From assembly GCF_027497995.1 (NCBI RefSeq), contig NZ_JAODBT010000001.1, forward strand, positions 1,302,001-1,366,000: a stretch of 64,000 nucleotides of DNA, in the 5' to 3' direction. The notes under the pieces are model-generated. The model was not told where the DNA came from. It saw only the letters and a program-made list of their open reading frames with translations, and made no database searches. The position numbers were made by a program, and so were the translations under genes. This document shows positions 27,735 through 36,720 of the stretch, in pieces. The stretch is from Stenotrophomonas sp. Iso1 (GTDB lineage: Bacteria > Pseudomonadota > Gammaproteobacteria > Xanthomonadales > Xanthomonadaceae). The stretch's first letter is position 1. Each line of letters opens with the position of its first letter.

Positions 27735-28673
27735 TCAGGAAAAAGCAGGTTGGCAGGCGAGCAGGGCGGCACCGCGTGCACCACCGGCATCACCGAAACG
27801 CGGTGGCACGATGGGCGGCACTTCCACGCCTGCAAAAAGATGGGCGGCGATGGCCGCCGGCAACTGTTCGTACAGCGGTGCGTATTGCGACAAACCGCCG
27901 CCGAGCACGATCACATGCGGGTCCAGTGCCAGGATCAACGCAGCGAAGCTGTGGCCGAGCAGGTCGCGGTGGATATCCAACGCCTGCTGCGCACGTGCAT
28001 CGCCGGCTTCGGCCAAAGCGATGACATCGCTGGCATTGTGGGCGCCTCCGCCGAGGTGGCGTTCGATCATCGACACGCCGCTGCCAGAGACATAACGCTC
28101 CACGCAACCACGCAGGCCGCAGCCGCAGTCGAGCAGCGGCAGGCCGTGGCGTTGCAGCAGATTGGCCGGCACGCTCCAGTGGCCCCATTCGCCAGCCAAG
28201 CCGTTGAAGCCGCTGATCAGCCGGCCTTGCACGCAGTAGCCGCCGCCTGCGCCGGTGCCAAGGATGGCGCCGAACATGCTGGCGTAGCCATCGGCCGCAC
28301 CGCCGTGTGCTTCGGACAAGGCAAAGCACTGCAGATCGTTGCCGAAGCGTAGTGGACGTTGCAGGCGCGCCTGCAGATCCTGCGCCACGCACTGGCCGGT
28401 GAGTGCAGGCACGTTGGCACTGAGCTGACGGCCACTGCGACGGTCGCGCACACCGGGCAGGGCGATGCCGATGGAGGCGACAGCGTTGCCCCGTTCGGCG
28501 TCGGCGCTTTCAACCAGTTCCTGCACTGCCTGCAGAAACGCGACGTAGTCGCCCTGCGGTGTGGCGATGCGCTTGCGCCACGTCACCTGCAATGCGGCAT
28601 CGCAGGCCACCAGTTCAATCTTGGTGCCGCCGATGTCGATGCCGTAACAGGCGTGTGGCGTGGGCTCAGTCAT
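27735..28673 (-). CDS. agaK: ROK-family sugar kinase, probable GalNAc kinase AgaK
   Basis: 312 residues. ROK features: phosphate loop DIGGTKIELVACD (residues 13-25), catalytic RFGNDLQCFALSEA, GTGAGGGYCVQG, GLAGEWGHWS, and the zinc motif CGCGLRGCVERYVSGSG. ROK kinases phosphorylate free sugars, here most likely GalNAc to GalNAc-6-P, as proposed for AgaK in other Proteobacteria that lack a PTS for this sugar. Its start overlaps the agaS stop by 8 bp (ATGACTGA). Confidence 0.87.
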   Translation of the reverse strand: MTEPTPHACYGIDIGGTKIELVACDAALQVTWRKRIATPQGDYVAFLQAVQELVESADAERGNAVASIGIALPGVRDRRSGRQLSANVPALTGQCVAQDLQARLQRPLRFGNDLQCFALSEAHGGAADGYASMFGAILGTGAGGGYCVQGRLISGFNGLAGEWGHWSVPANLLQRHGLPLLDCGCGLRGCVERYVSGSGVSMIERHLGGGAHNASDVIALAEAGDARAQQALDIHRDLLGHSFAALILALDPHVIVLGGGLSQYAPLYEQLPAAIAAHLFAGVEVPPIVPPRFGDAGGARGAALLACQPAFS

Positions 28674-29820
28674 GGTGGATGGTCACGCCTTTGACGACGC
28701 GGTTGACGGTGCCGTCGGGGAACGGGTTGTCAGGCGTCAGGCCCATCGAGGCCGAACGCTGCAATGCATACAGCTGCGCAAACGTCAGCCACACCGGTGC
28801 AAGCCAGCTGTCTTGGACGGCCGGCACCGGCAGCGTGTAGTCGTCATCGGCGCCAATGTCGGACTGCGGGCCAATCGACAACACGTTGCCTGCCACACCA
28901 TCGCTGCGCAGTTCTTCCAACAGATCCTGTTCGTAGCGACGGGCCAGTGGCAGCGCGCTGCGGAACACGACGACCAGGGTCTGGCTGTTGAGCGTGGACT
29001 TGGGCCCGTGGCGGAAACCCAGCGGCGTGTTGGCGATGGCCAGTACGCGTCCGGCGGTGAGCTCCAGCACCTTCAGCGCGGCTTCGCGTGCGAGTGCTTC
29101 ATGCGGGCCGCTGCCCAGGTAGATCACGCGGCTGAAAGGTTCGCGCGCCAGCGCCGCCACGGCGGCGTCCCACTGGTGGATACCGGCGCGCGCCAGTGCT
29201 GCAACCTGCTGCAGGCGTGCAATGCGTTCGTCCCACGGCGCGCGGTCGAACACGGCCAGTGCGGACAGCAGCATGCAGGTGAGGCTGCTGGTCATGGCGA
29301 AGGCACGGTCGCAGCTGGCCGCCGGCATCAACAGCGTGCAGGTGTCTTCGCGGCCGGCGCCACGGCGTGCAAGCTCGCCGTCGGCATTGCAGGTGATGTC
29401 GAGGAAGCGCGCGTCATCCACGTCGGCACGCACGCGCTCTACCGCTGCCACGCTTTCCGGGCTGGAGCCGCTGCGGCCAAACGACACCAGCAGGGTCGGG
29501 CGATCGCGTTGCAGGTAGAGCGCTGGATGTGTGAGCAGGCTGGTGGTGTGCACGACGCGCACCTCGGCCGGCCACTGCGCATTGATCGTGTCGGCCACCA
29601 TCTCGGCGATGAAGCCGGAGCTGCCAGCACCGGTGAACAACACGCATTGCTGCGGGTCATTCAGGCGCTCGCCAAGGAAAGCCTGCACGCGTGCGCAGTC
29701 GTCGGCGAGGTTGCTGGCCAGGGTTTCCCAGAGCAGTGGCTGCTGGGCGATTTCGGTAGCGGTATCGGTGCCGCCCAGCTGCTGCCAGGTGGACAGGTCG
29801 GAAAGCAGGGTGAGATCCAT
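28666..29820 (-). CDS. agaS: AgaS, galactosamine-6-phosphate deaminase/isomerase (SIS domains)
   Basis: 384 residues from the ATG at 29820 (MDLTLLSDLSTWQQLGG), preceded by AGGAACC; the frame extends 22 codons upstream, but that stretch is the operator region. Two SIS domains: CVLFTGAGSSGFIAEMVAD with LLVSFGRSGSSPESVAAV, and VIYLGSGPHEALAREAALKVLELTAG followed by TPLGFRHGPKS. AgaS converts galactosamine-6-P to tagatose-6-P plus ammonia. It heads the leftward operon agaS-agaK-agaZ-agaR-nagA-porter. Confidence 0.88.
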   Translation of the reverse strand: MDLTLLSDLSTWQQLGGTDTATEIAQQPLLWETLASNLADDCARVQAFLGERLNDPQQCVLFTGAGSSGFIAEMVADTINAQWPAEVRVVHTTSLLTHPALYLQRDRPTLLVSFGRSGSSPESVAAVERVRADVDDARFLDITCNADGELARRGAGREDTCTLLMPAASCDRAFAMTSSLTCMLLSALAVFDRAPWDERIARLQQVAALARAGIHQWDAAVAALAREPFSRVIYLGSGPHEALAREAALKVLELTAGRVLAIANTPLGFRHGPKSTLNSQTLVVVFRSALPLARRYEQDLLEELRSDGVAGNVLSIGPQSDIGADDDYTLPVPAVQDSWLAPVWLTFAQLYALQRSASMGLTPDNPFPDGTVNRVVKGVTIHHD

Positions 29821-29858
29821 TCTTGGTTCCTGTTGTGCCAGCGAACCATCTTCGTTTT

Positions 29859-30109
29859 CTTTCGGAATGTCAAATATCGAAAGCAAAAGAAAAGAAATAA
29901 GAGCGGGTCACTTTCACGCTGCGAACCCCGTCACGAACGAAAGGTTTCTCGTAAAACCCTTTCGTAGCAGGTGAATAGCCATATTTCGGGGTAATGGAAA
30001 GTGGTGCTCTGCAGCATCTTTCGATTGCAAGAAATTCAACTTACTTTTTACTTTCATTTTGTTGACATCTTTCGATTTGCTGCCCTAGAGTCGGCCGCAA
30101 CCGCTTTCG
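29859..30109. promoter_or_regulatory. Divergent control region with seven CTTTCG/CGAAAG elements (AgaR operators)
   Basis: CTTTCG occurs at 29859, 29959, 30018, 30069 and 30104, and its complement CGAAAG at 29878 and 29938. Chance would give about 0.1 in this length over both strands. Two copies sit inside an exact 12-mer, CATCTTTCGATT, at 30015 and 30066, 51 bp apart, about five helical turns. Adjacent copies form inverted pairs (29859/29878 and 29938/29959). The region separates the agaS and GH31 operons. Confidence 0.6.
30062..30091 (+). promoter_or_regulatory. Sigma-70 promoter of the GH31-TonB receptor-GH109 operon
   Basis: -35 TTGACA (30062-30067, perfect), 18 bp, -10 TAGAGT (30086-30091). 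A CTTTCG element lies in the spacer (30069-30074), so AgaR bound there would block polymerase. Confidence 0.65.
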
Positions 30110-30139
30110 AAATGTCCGATGAACGGGCCAGGGGACAAG

Positions 30140-33100
30140 GTGCATATCCATAATCGTCGCTCACCGCTGCTGCTGGCCCTGCTTTCCGCGCTGCTGCTGC
30201 CGGCCCTGCCTGCGCATGCCGAGCCGGTAGGCAATCTCCGTTCAGTGGCTGCCAGTGATGGCAAGGATGGCGTGCGCGGTTGGGAGCTGCGCACTGATGC
30301 CGGCAGCACGCTGCGCATCGACGTGCTGGCCAACGACATCGTGCATGTGCAGGCCGGCCGCAAAGGCAAGCTCACTGGCCCCGGCAACAAGGCCGCACCC
30401 ATCGTGCTGCCGCAGCCGGTGCAGTCGGTGCAGGCGCAGATGGAAGAGGACGCCACCGAAATTCGCGTACGCACCCCGTCGCTGGTGCTGCATGTGCAAC
30501 GGCAGCCGTTGCAGTTGCGCCTGGAGCGCTTGGACGGCGCGCAAAGTGTGCCGCTGTGGCAGGAGTTGCAGCCGTTGGATCTGGCTGCCGAACAAAGCGT
30601 GCAGGTGCTGTCTTCGCAGGCCGATGAAGCGTTTTACGGCGGTGGACAGCAGAACGGTCGCTTCCAGTTCAAGGGCCGCGAACTGGAAGTGTCCTATTCC
30701 GGTGGTTGGGAAGAAGGTGACCGCCCGAGCCCGGCGCCGATGCTGCTCAGCTCGCGCGGTTGGGGCATGTTGCGCAATACCTGGAGCGACGGCAGCTACG
30801 ATCTGCGCCAGCCGGACCAGGCCACGTTGCTGCATCGCGAAGATCGCTTCGATGGCTACTATTTCGTCGGTGCCGATCTGCAGCGCTTGCTGGAGCGCTA
30901 TACGCAGCTGACCGGTCGCCCGAACATGGTCGCGCGCTGGGCGCTGTCCTACGGCGATGCCGATTGCTACAACGACGGCGACAACATCAAAAAGCCCGGC
31001 ACCGTGCCGGAAGGCTGGAGCGATGGCCCCACCGGCACCACGCCGGATGTGGTCAACAGTGTTGCCGCCAAGTACCGCGAGCACGATATGCCGGGCGGCT
31101 GGATCCTGCCCAACGACGGCTACGGCTGCGGCTACAAGCAGCTGCCGGAAACCGCGCAGGGTTTGGCCAAGTACGGCTTCAAGACCGGCCTGTGGACTGA
31201 GAACGGCGTCGACAAGATCGCCTGGGAAGTCGGCAAGGCCGGCAGCCGTGTGCAGAAGCTGGACGTGGCCTGGACCGGGCAGGGCTATCAGTTCGCGATG
31301 GACGCCAATCAACAGGCGTTCAACGGCATCCTCGACAACTCCGACTCGCGTCCGTTTCTGTGGACGGTGATGGGCTGGGCCGGCATCCAGCGCTATGCCG
31401 TGGCGTGGACCGGCGACCAGAGCAGCAGTTGGGATTACATCCGCTGGCACGTGCCGACCCTGGTGGGTTCCGGCCTGTCCGGCATGGCGTATGCCAGCGG
31501 CGACGTGGATGCGATCTTCGGCGGCAGCGCGGAAACCTTCACCCGCGACCTGCAGTGGAAAACGTTCACGCCGGTGCTGATGGGCATGTCCGGCTGGTCG
31601 TCGAATGCGCGCAAGCACCCGTGGTGGTTCGACGAACCCTACCGTTCGATCAACCGCGATTACCTCAAGTTGAAAATGCGCCTGACGCCGTACATGTACG
31701 GCTTGGTGCATGACGCTGCACAGAGCGGCGCGCCGCCCGTGCGCGGGCTGATGTGGGATTACCCGCAGGATCCGCATGCGCAGGATGAAACCTACAAGTA
31801 CCAGTTCCTGCTTGGCCGCGACCTGCTCGTTGCGCCGGTCTACCGCAGCCAGGCGGCAAGCCGTGGCTGGCGTCGTGATATCCATCTGCCGGCCGGCGGT
31901 TGGTTCGACTATTGGGATGGCCGCCAGGTGCAGGCCCCGGCGCAGGGCCGCCAGTTGGACCGCAAGGTGGAGCTGGCCACGCTGCCGGTCTTCGTGCGTG
32001 CTGGCGCAATCGTGCCGATGTATCCGGGCATGTTGTTCGACGGCGAAAAGCCGCTGGACGAAGTGACGTTCGACCTTTATCCGCAGGGCGAATCCCGCTA
32101 CACGCTGTACGAAGATGACGGCAATACGCGCCGGTATCAGCAGGGTGAATCAAGCACGCAGCAGATCCGCGTGCAGGCCCCGGCACAGGGCAGTGGTGAG
32201 GTGCAGGTGCACATTGAAGCAGTGCAGGGCCGGTACCAGGGGCAGCTGCCGCAGCGCCGCTATGGCCTGCGGGTGCTTAGCCGGCAGGCGCCACGTGCGG
32301 TGCAGGTGGACGGGCGTGCCCTGACGCAACTGGCCGACGCTGCCGCCTTGCAGGGCGCGGCGGAAGGCTGGTACTTCGATGCGAAGGAGCGTCAGGGCAC
32401 GCTGCATGTGCGCACTGCCACGCAGGACATCCGCCAGCCGCTGCAATTGCAGTTGGACTTCCCGGTAGCTGCGGCACTGGCCGATGACGCGTTCCCGGCC
32501 GCACCGGAACTGGGCCGCGCGTTGCCTTCGGACAGCCTGTTGGTGGTCAACCGCCCGGCGGAAGAATCAGGCCATCCCTTGGAAAATGCGTTCGACGACG
32601 ACCCGGCAACGTGGTTCCGCAGCGTGCGCAATCAAGCCATCCGCACCGGTGCCCACGAATGGGTGGTCGGTTTTGGCGAGCGCAAGCTGATCGACGGCAT
32701 CGAACTGGTACCGCGCAACGACAAGAACTGGAAGCACGGCCAGGTTCGCGACTACGAAATCTACATGGGTGACAGCAATGGCGAGTGGGGCGAGCCGATT
32801 GCGCGTGGTCATCTGCAGCTGAAGGAAGGACTGCAGCGCATCGACTTCCCGGCACACGCGGGCCGCCTGCTGCGCTTCCGCGTACTCAGCGTGCAGAACC
32901 CGGACGGCGACGGCGCTGGCGCCAACGACCCGATGGTGACCGCAGCGCAGGGCAACGCCGCACGTGCGGTGGATGCATTGCAGCCGCGCGATGTCGGTCC
33001 GATTGCACTGTCCACCTTCCACATTCTTGAGCAGCAAGCGGCCGAGCGGCCGGCCCAGCAGCAGTTTCTCTCCCAACTGCCGCTACCGGCCGCGCTGGCC

Positions 33101-33502
33101 GTATCGGTCCACGCAGATCGTGCGTTCAGTGCCGATGTGCCGATGCGCATGAACGGCCTGCAGTTCCGTCGCGGACTGGGTGTTGGTGCGAGCAGTCGCA
33201 TTGATCTGGCCATGAAGGGGAATTGGAAACTGCTGCGCGCCGATCTCGGCATCGATGACCAATGCCGTCAGGCCGGTGGCATGCAGTTCCAGGTGTGGGG
33301 CGACGACCGCCTGCTCTACGACAGTGGCCTGGTGAAAGCGCCCGGCGTGGTCAAACCGGAGCTGGATGTCCGCGGCCTCACCCATCTGAGCCTGCGCACG
33401 TTGGGTGCGCAGGGCAAGCAACCCTCCCAGGTTTGTGGCAACTGGGCCAACGCCGTGCTGATCGGCGAGGAGGGCGACAGCGCCGAAATCGTCGCCCCAT
33501 GA
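30140..33502 (+). CDS. Secreted GH31 alpha-N-acetylgalactosaminidase with CBM32-like and NPCBM domains
   Basis: 1,120 residues from a GTG at 30140, which has AGGGGA 5-10 bp upstream; an ATG at 30119 in frame has no ribosome site. A signal peptide (LLLALLSALLLPALPAHA) leads to a GH31 (beta/alpha)8 barrel. The nucleophile motif KLDVAWTG (Asp375) and acid/base motif WTGDQSSSWDYIRWH (Asp426), with FLWTVMGWAGIQRY, are those of the GH31 alpha-GalNAc-ase group rather than alpha-glucosidases. C-terminal modules: F5/8-type CBM32 (about 800-935; ENAFDDDPATWF) and NPCBM/CBM51 (about 985-1110). Both families bind Gal/GalNAc glycans. Activity is inferred from motifs and context. Confidence 0.85.
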   Translation: MHIHNRRSPLLLALLSALLLPALPAHAEPVGNLRSVAASDGKDGVRGWELRTDAGSTLRIDVLANDIVHVQAGRKGKLTGPGNKAAPIVLPQPVQSVQAQMEEDATEIRVRTPSLVLHVQRQPLQLRLERLDGAQSVPLWQELQPLDLAAEQSVQVLSSQADEAFYGGGQQNGRFQFKGRELEVSYSGGWEEGDRPSPAPMLLSSRGWGMLRNTWSDGSYDLRQPDQATLLHREDRFDGYYFVGADLQRLLERYTQLTGRPNMVARWALSYGDADCYNDGDNIKKPGTVPEGWSDGPTGTTPDVVNSVAAKYREHDMPGGWILPNDGYGCGYKQLPETAQGLAKYGFKTGLWTENGVDKIAWEVGKAGSRVQKLDVAWTGQGYQFAMDANQQAFNGILDNSDSRPFLWTVMGWAGIQRYAVAWTGDQSSSWDYIRWHVPTLVGSGLSGMAYASGDVDAIFGGSAETFTRDLQWKTFTPVLMGMSGWSSNARKHPWWFDEPYRSINRDYLKLKMRLTPYMYGLVHDAAQSGAPPVRGLMWDYPQDPHAQDETYKYQFLLGRDLLVAPVYRSQAASRGWRRDIHLPAGGWFDYWDGRQVQAPAQGRQLDRKVELATLPVFVRAGAIVPMYPGMLFDGEKPLDEVTFDLYPQGESRYTLYEDDGNTRRYQQGESSTQQIRVQAPAQGSGEVQVHIEAVQGRYQGQLPQRRYGLRVLSRQAPRAVQVDGRALTQLADAAALQGAAEGWYFDAKERQGTLHVRTATQDIRQPLQLQLDFPVAAALADDAFPAAPELGRALPSDSLLVVNRPAEESGHPLENAFDDDPATWFRSVRNQAIRTGAHEWVVGFGERKLIDGIELVPRNDKNWKHGQVRDYEIYMGDSNGEWGEPIARGHLQLKEGLQRIDFPAHAGRLLRFRVLSVQNPDGDGAGANDPMVTAAQGNAARAVDALQPRDVGPIALSTFHILEQQAAERPAQQQFLSQLPLPAALAVSVHADRAFSADVPMRMNGLQFRRGLGVGASSRIDLAMKGNWKLLRADLGIDDQCRQAGGMQFQVWGDDRLLYDSGLVKAPGVVKPELDVRGLTHLSLRTLGAQGKQPSQVCGNWANAVLIGEEGDSAEIVAP

Positions 33503-33626
33503 CCGCCACTTCGTAACACCGCTGCTCCCCCGCAACACACCGACTGCGCTCTCAGGGGGCGCGGGCCGGGACCGCTTTGCCCCGCCAACTGCTGTTTTTT
33601 GCGTGACCTTGCCAGGAGAGAACCCG

Positions 33627-36602
33627 ATGTTGCCCGCCAATCGCAGTGCCAAACGCTGTTTGCCAGCCCCGCTATCGTTGGCTGTCGCCAGCGTGTTGTT
33701 CGCCGTCGCCGCACCTGCTTTCGCTCAGGACAGCAGTGAAAAGGAAAAAGACAAGGCCACCGAGCTGGCCCGCATCGAGGTCACCGGTTCCAACATCCGC
33801 CGCACCGATGTGGAAACCGCGTCGCCGGTGCAGGTCATCAGCAAGCAGGACATCGAGAACATGGGCGCGCGCACGCTGTTGCAGGTGCTCGACAACCTGC
33901 CGGCCGCGCGACCGGGGCAGGTGGATTCCAAATCGCTGTTCACCGGTTCGGACGGCGCCTCGCAGGCCAATCTGCGTGGCCTCGGCGCGCAGGGAACGCT
34001 GGTGCTGTTGAATGGTCGCCGCCTGTCTTACTACGGTGCGCCGGCGGGTTTCCAGACCCAGTTCGTCAATATTGACGCGATTCCCGCTGCCGTCATCGAG
34101 CGCATGGAAGTACTGACCGACGGTGCGTCTGCCGTGTACGGCACCGACGCGGTGGCTGGCGTCATCAACGTCATCACCAAGAGCAGCTATCAGGGGCTGG
34201 AAGTCAGCGGCACCTGGGACACTGCATCACGTTTCGATTCCTTTGGTGAGAAGCAGGCCAGCGTTACCGGCGGCTTTGGTGACATGTCCGAGGATGGTTA
34301 CAACGTCTATGCCAGCGTCAACCTCTATGAGCGCGACGGCATCCCGGACCGCGAGTGGTACGACAAGAACCCTGCACAGTTCTACGTCAACAATCCGGAC
34401 TACATCAAAAACATGCGGCTGGACTCCGGCAGCGCGCCGGGCGTGTTCAACCCCGGCTACTACTACGCCATCGATCCGGTGACCAAGGCGCGCGTGGATG
34501 AAGCTGCGCCGGGCTGCAACAACGTGCTGCAGGTGGCCAGCGGCACGCGTTGCGTCTGGCAGAACTGGTTGAATGGTCAGGTAAATGGCGGTGCTGACTC
34601 CAAGCGCATGACTGCTTACGTCAATGGCCATTTTCAGGTGAGCGATACCACCGAGGCATTCGCCGAACTGACCTATACCGACATCGACCTGCGCGCCAAC
34701 GGCGGTACGCCGCGTGCCTACGGCACGACCACCGGCAACCCGCAGAGCTGGTTCTCGCGCAATACCGGCAACACGGTCAATCAGTTCCTGACCCCGTGGC
34801 TTGGCCCGAACAACGTGTACAACCACGCAAGCCCGGAGATGAAGGCGGTGATGGGTGGCGTGGTCGGCCTCAGCTACCTGCTGCAGGACGTGGGAGGCGG
34901 TCATTTCGGCCAGCGCAATACCGACAAGAGCTACCGCGCGGTCACCGGCCTGCGTGGCAGCGTGGGGGACTGGAACTGGGAAACCGCATTCGCCACTGCC
35001 GGCTCGCACTCGATTACCTACCAGACCACCAACGTCAACCTGAAGGGCTTCGAGAAGGCCTTTGGCCCGTACACCACCGATCCAGGTACCGGCCGCGTCA
35101 TTATTTCCGACAACCCGGCCTACAAGTTCGGCGAGATCAGTGAAGCCAATGCCGCCTTGATCCGCGAGGCGTTCCCGACCTTCGACATCCAGTCGTGGAC
35201 GCGCCTGCACACCTTGGACGGCAAGGTGGAAGGCCCGCTGTTCAACCTGCCGGCCGGTGAAGTGCGTGCGGCATTCGGCTTCAATGCCACCCGCGAAACC
35301 TTCTACACGCCGGGCAACCCGGACGCTGCCAACGGCCTGATCACCCAGCAGGGTGGCTCGTGGTTCGACGGTGCGCGCAACACCTACGCGCTGTTCTCCG
35401 AAGCCGTCGTCCCACTCACTGAAAAGCTGGAAATGGATGTCGCACTGCGCGTGGACAAGTACCCCAACTTCAGCGCCAACCTGGCGCCGAAGCTCGGACT
35501 CAAGTACCAGGCGTTGCCGCAGCTGATGCTGCGCGGTACCTATTCGGAGGGTTTCCGCGCACCGAGCCTGGCTGAGTCCGGTACCGGTGGCGTGTATGCG
35601 CAGATTGGTGGCTACCGCGACGAAGTACGCTGTGCCGAGACCAATGCGATCGCTGGCCTGCTGCGGCAGTCCAACCGTGGCGTCGACAAGGACCTGGGCA
35701 ATGCGTTGTGGAACAGCGACTGCAGCCGCAACGTGGCGCGCATGACCCAGCCCAATCAGGACCTGAAGCCCGAGAAGGCGAAGATCGCCACCCTCGGTGT
35801 CGTGCTGGAACCGACCGATTGGCTGTCGGTGTCGGCCGACTATTGGTTCGTGTACCGCCGCAATGAGATCGTCGCGCCGGACTACAGCAAGCCGGAAGAA
35901 ATCAGCGACATGTCGCGCTTCCCAATCACCGAAAGCGATCTGGCCAATCAGGCGGCACTGGCCGCCATGTGCAGCGATCCCGCCAGCGGCGTGACCTGTC
36001 CGGGCACCCTGCCGGTATACAGCACCGGTAACGTGGCCAGCGTCATCGGCCAGTACCGCAACCGTGGCCGTACGCTCATCGACGGTCTGGACGTGGACGC
36101 GCGTGGTCGTTTCGATCTCGGTGAATGGGGCCGGTTGAACGTCGGCATCGCCGCGACCATCGCCAACCGCAACATGTACAACTCTGATGACGCTGATGGC
36201 TGGTACTACGGCAATCTCGTGGGCTACTACAACAACCCGAAAGTGCGCGCGACCTTCAACACCAACTGGACCTACGGCAACTGGGATACCGGCTTCTACG
36301 TGAACTATGTCGGCGGCACCAAGTGGGCGTATGACCGCATCGATGCGGCCGACAACAACGCGCAGACCTGCACCGGCAGCTTCCTGAACCTGGCGCCCGG
36401 CCACTGCGGTGGCGCACCGGCCTGGTGGACGGCCAATCTCAGTGTGAACTGGCGTCCCATGGAGAACCTGAGCGTCGGTGTGACCGTGAAGAACCTGTTC
36501 AACCGTCTGCCGTTCTACGATCCGAACGACTGGATGAACTTCGCCGGGTACGCGAACAACTTCGGTCGCATCTACAGCGTGACCGCGACCTACAAGTTCT
36601 AA
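33627..36602 (+). CDS. TonB-dependent receptor of the GalNAc locus
   Basis: 991 residues from the ATG at 33627, preceded by AGGAGAG. A signal peptide (LSLAVASVLFAVAAPAFAQ), a short linker, TonB-box-like ELARIEVTGSNIRRTD, plug domain (LLQVLDNLPAA, ANLRGLGAQGTLVLLNGRRL, AVYGTDAVAGVINVIT) and a long barrel ending with Phe (YSVTATYKF). Size and the SNIRR/GTLVLLNGRRL type match carbohydrate-uptake receptors of Xanthomonads and Caulobacters. Its place between two GalNAc-releasing enzymes suggests import of GalNAc or GalNAc-containing oligosaccharide. Confidence 0.92.
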   Translation: MLPANRSAKRCLPAPLSLAVASVLFAVAAPAFAQDSSEKEKDKATELARIEVTGSNIRRTDVETASPVQVISKQDIENMGARTLLQVLDNLPAARPGQVDSKSLFTGSDGASQANLRGLGAQGTLVLLNGRRLSYYGAPAGFQTQFVNIDAIPAAVIERMEVLTDGASAVYGTDAVAGVINVITKSSYQGLEVSGTWDTASRFDSFGEKQASVTGGFGDMSEDGYNVYASVNLYERDGIPDREWYDKNPAQFYVNNPDYIKNMRLDSGSAPGVFNPGYYYAIDPVTKARVDEAAPGCNNVLQVASGTRCVWQNWLNGQVNGGADSKRMTAYVNGHFQVSDTTEAFAELTYTDIDLRANGGTPRAYGTTTGNPQSWFSRNTGNTVNQFLTPWLGPNNVYNHASPEMKAVMGGVVGLSYLLQDVGGGHFGQRNTDKSYRAVTGLRGSVGDWNWETAFATAGSHSITYQTTNVNLKGFEKAFGPYTTDPGTGRVIISDNPAYKFGEISEANAALIREAFPTFDIQSWTRLHTLDGKVEGPLFNLPAGEVRAAFGFNATRETFYTPGNPDAANGLITQQGGSWFDGARNTYALFSEAVVPLTEKLEMDVALRVDKYPNFSANLAPKLGLKYQALPQLMLRGTYSEGFRAPSLAESGTGGVYAQIGGYRDEVRCAETNAIAGLLRQSNRGVDKDLGNALWNSDCSRNVARMTQPNQDLKPEKAKIATLGVVLEPTDWLSVSADYWFVYRRNEIVAPDYSKPEEISDMSRFPITESDLANQAALAAMCSDPASGVTCPGTLPVYSTGNVASVIGQYRNRGRTLIDGLDVDARGRFDLGEWGRLNVGIAATIANRNMYNSDDADGWYYGNLVGYYNNPKVRATFNTNWTYGNWDTGFYVNYVGGTKWAYDRIDAADNNAQTCTGSFLNLAPGHCGGAPAWWTANLSVNWRPMENLSVGVTVKNLFNRLPFYDPNDWMNFAGYANNFGRIYSVTATYKF

Positions 36603-36618
36603 GGACGCCGGTGCACCG

Positions 36619-36649
36619 CTTCCCCGTTATGCATTGCATGACGGGGAAG
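36619..36649 (+). repeat. Stem-loop between the TonB receptor and GH109 genes
   Basis: CTTCCCCGT (36619-36627) and ACGGGGAAG (36641-36649) with a 13-nt loop. No T-run, so more likely an mRNA-processing or stabilising hairpin than a full terminator. Confidence 0.6.
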
Positions 36650-36662
36650 ACGGTGACACCGT
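36650..36662 (+). repeat. Adjacent small palindrome ACGGTG-A-CACCGT
   Basis: Perfect 6-bp arms around one base, directly after the larger stem-loop; together they form a double hairpin in the operon mRNA. Confidence 0.5.
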
Positions 36663-36720
36663 CAGCACGGTCGTGGCATGCATGCCATCACCGGCACGAT
36701 TTCATGAAAGAGGAGTTGCA

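Noticed and set aside
34227..36404. Long open frame (about 725 codons) on the strand opposite the GalNAc-locus TonB receptor
   Set aside because: An antisense shadow of GC-rich coding DNA; the receptor on the plus strand has signal peptide, plug and barrel motifs, and the opposite translation has no recognisable domain.
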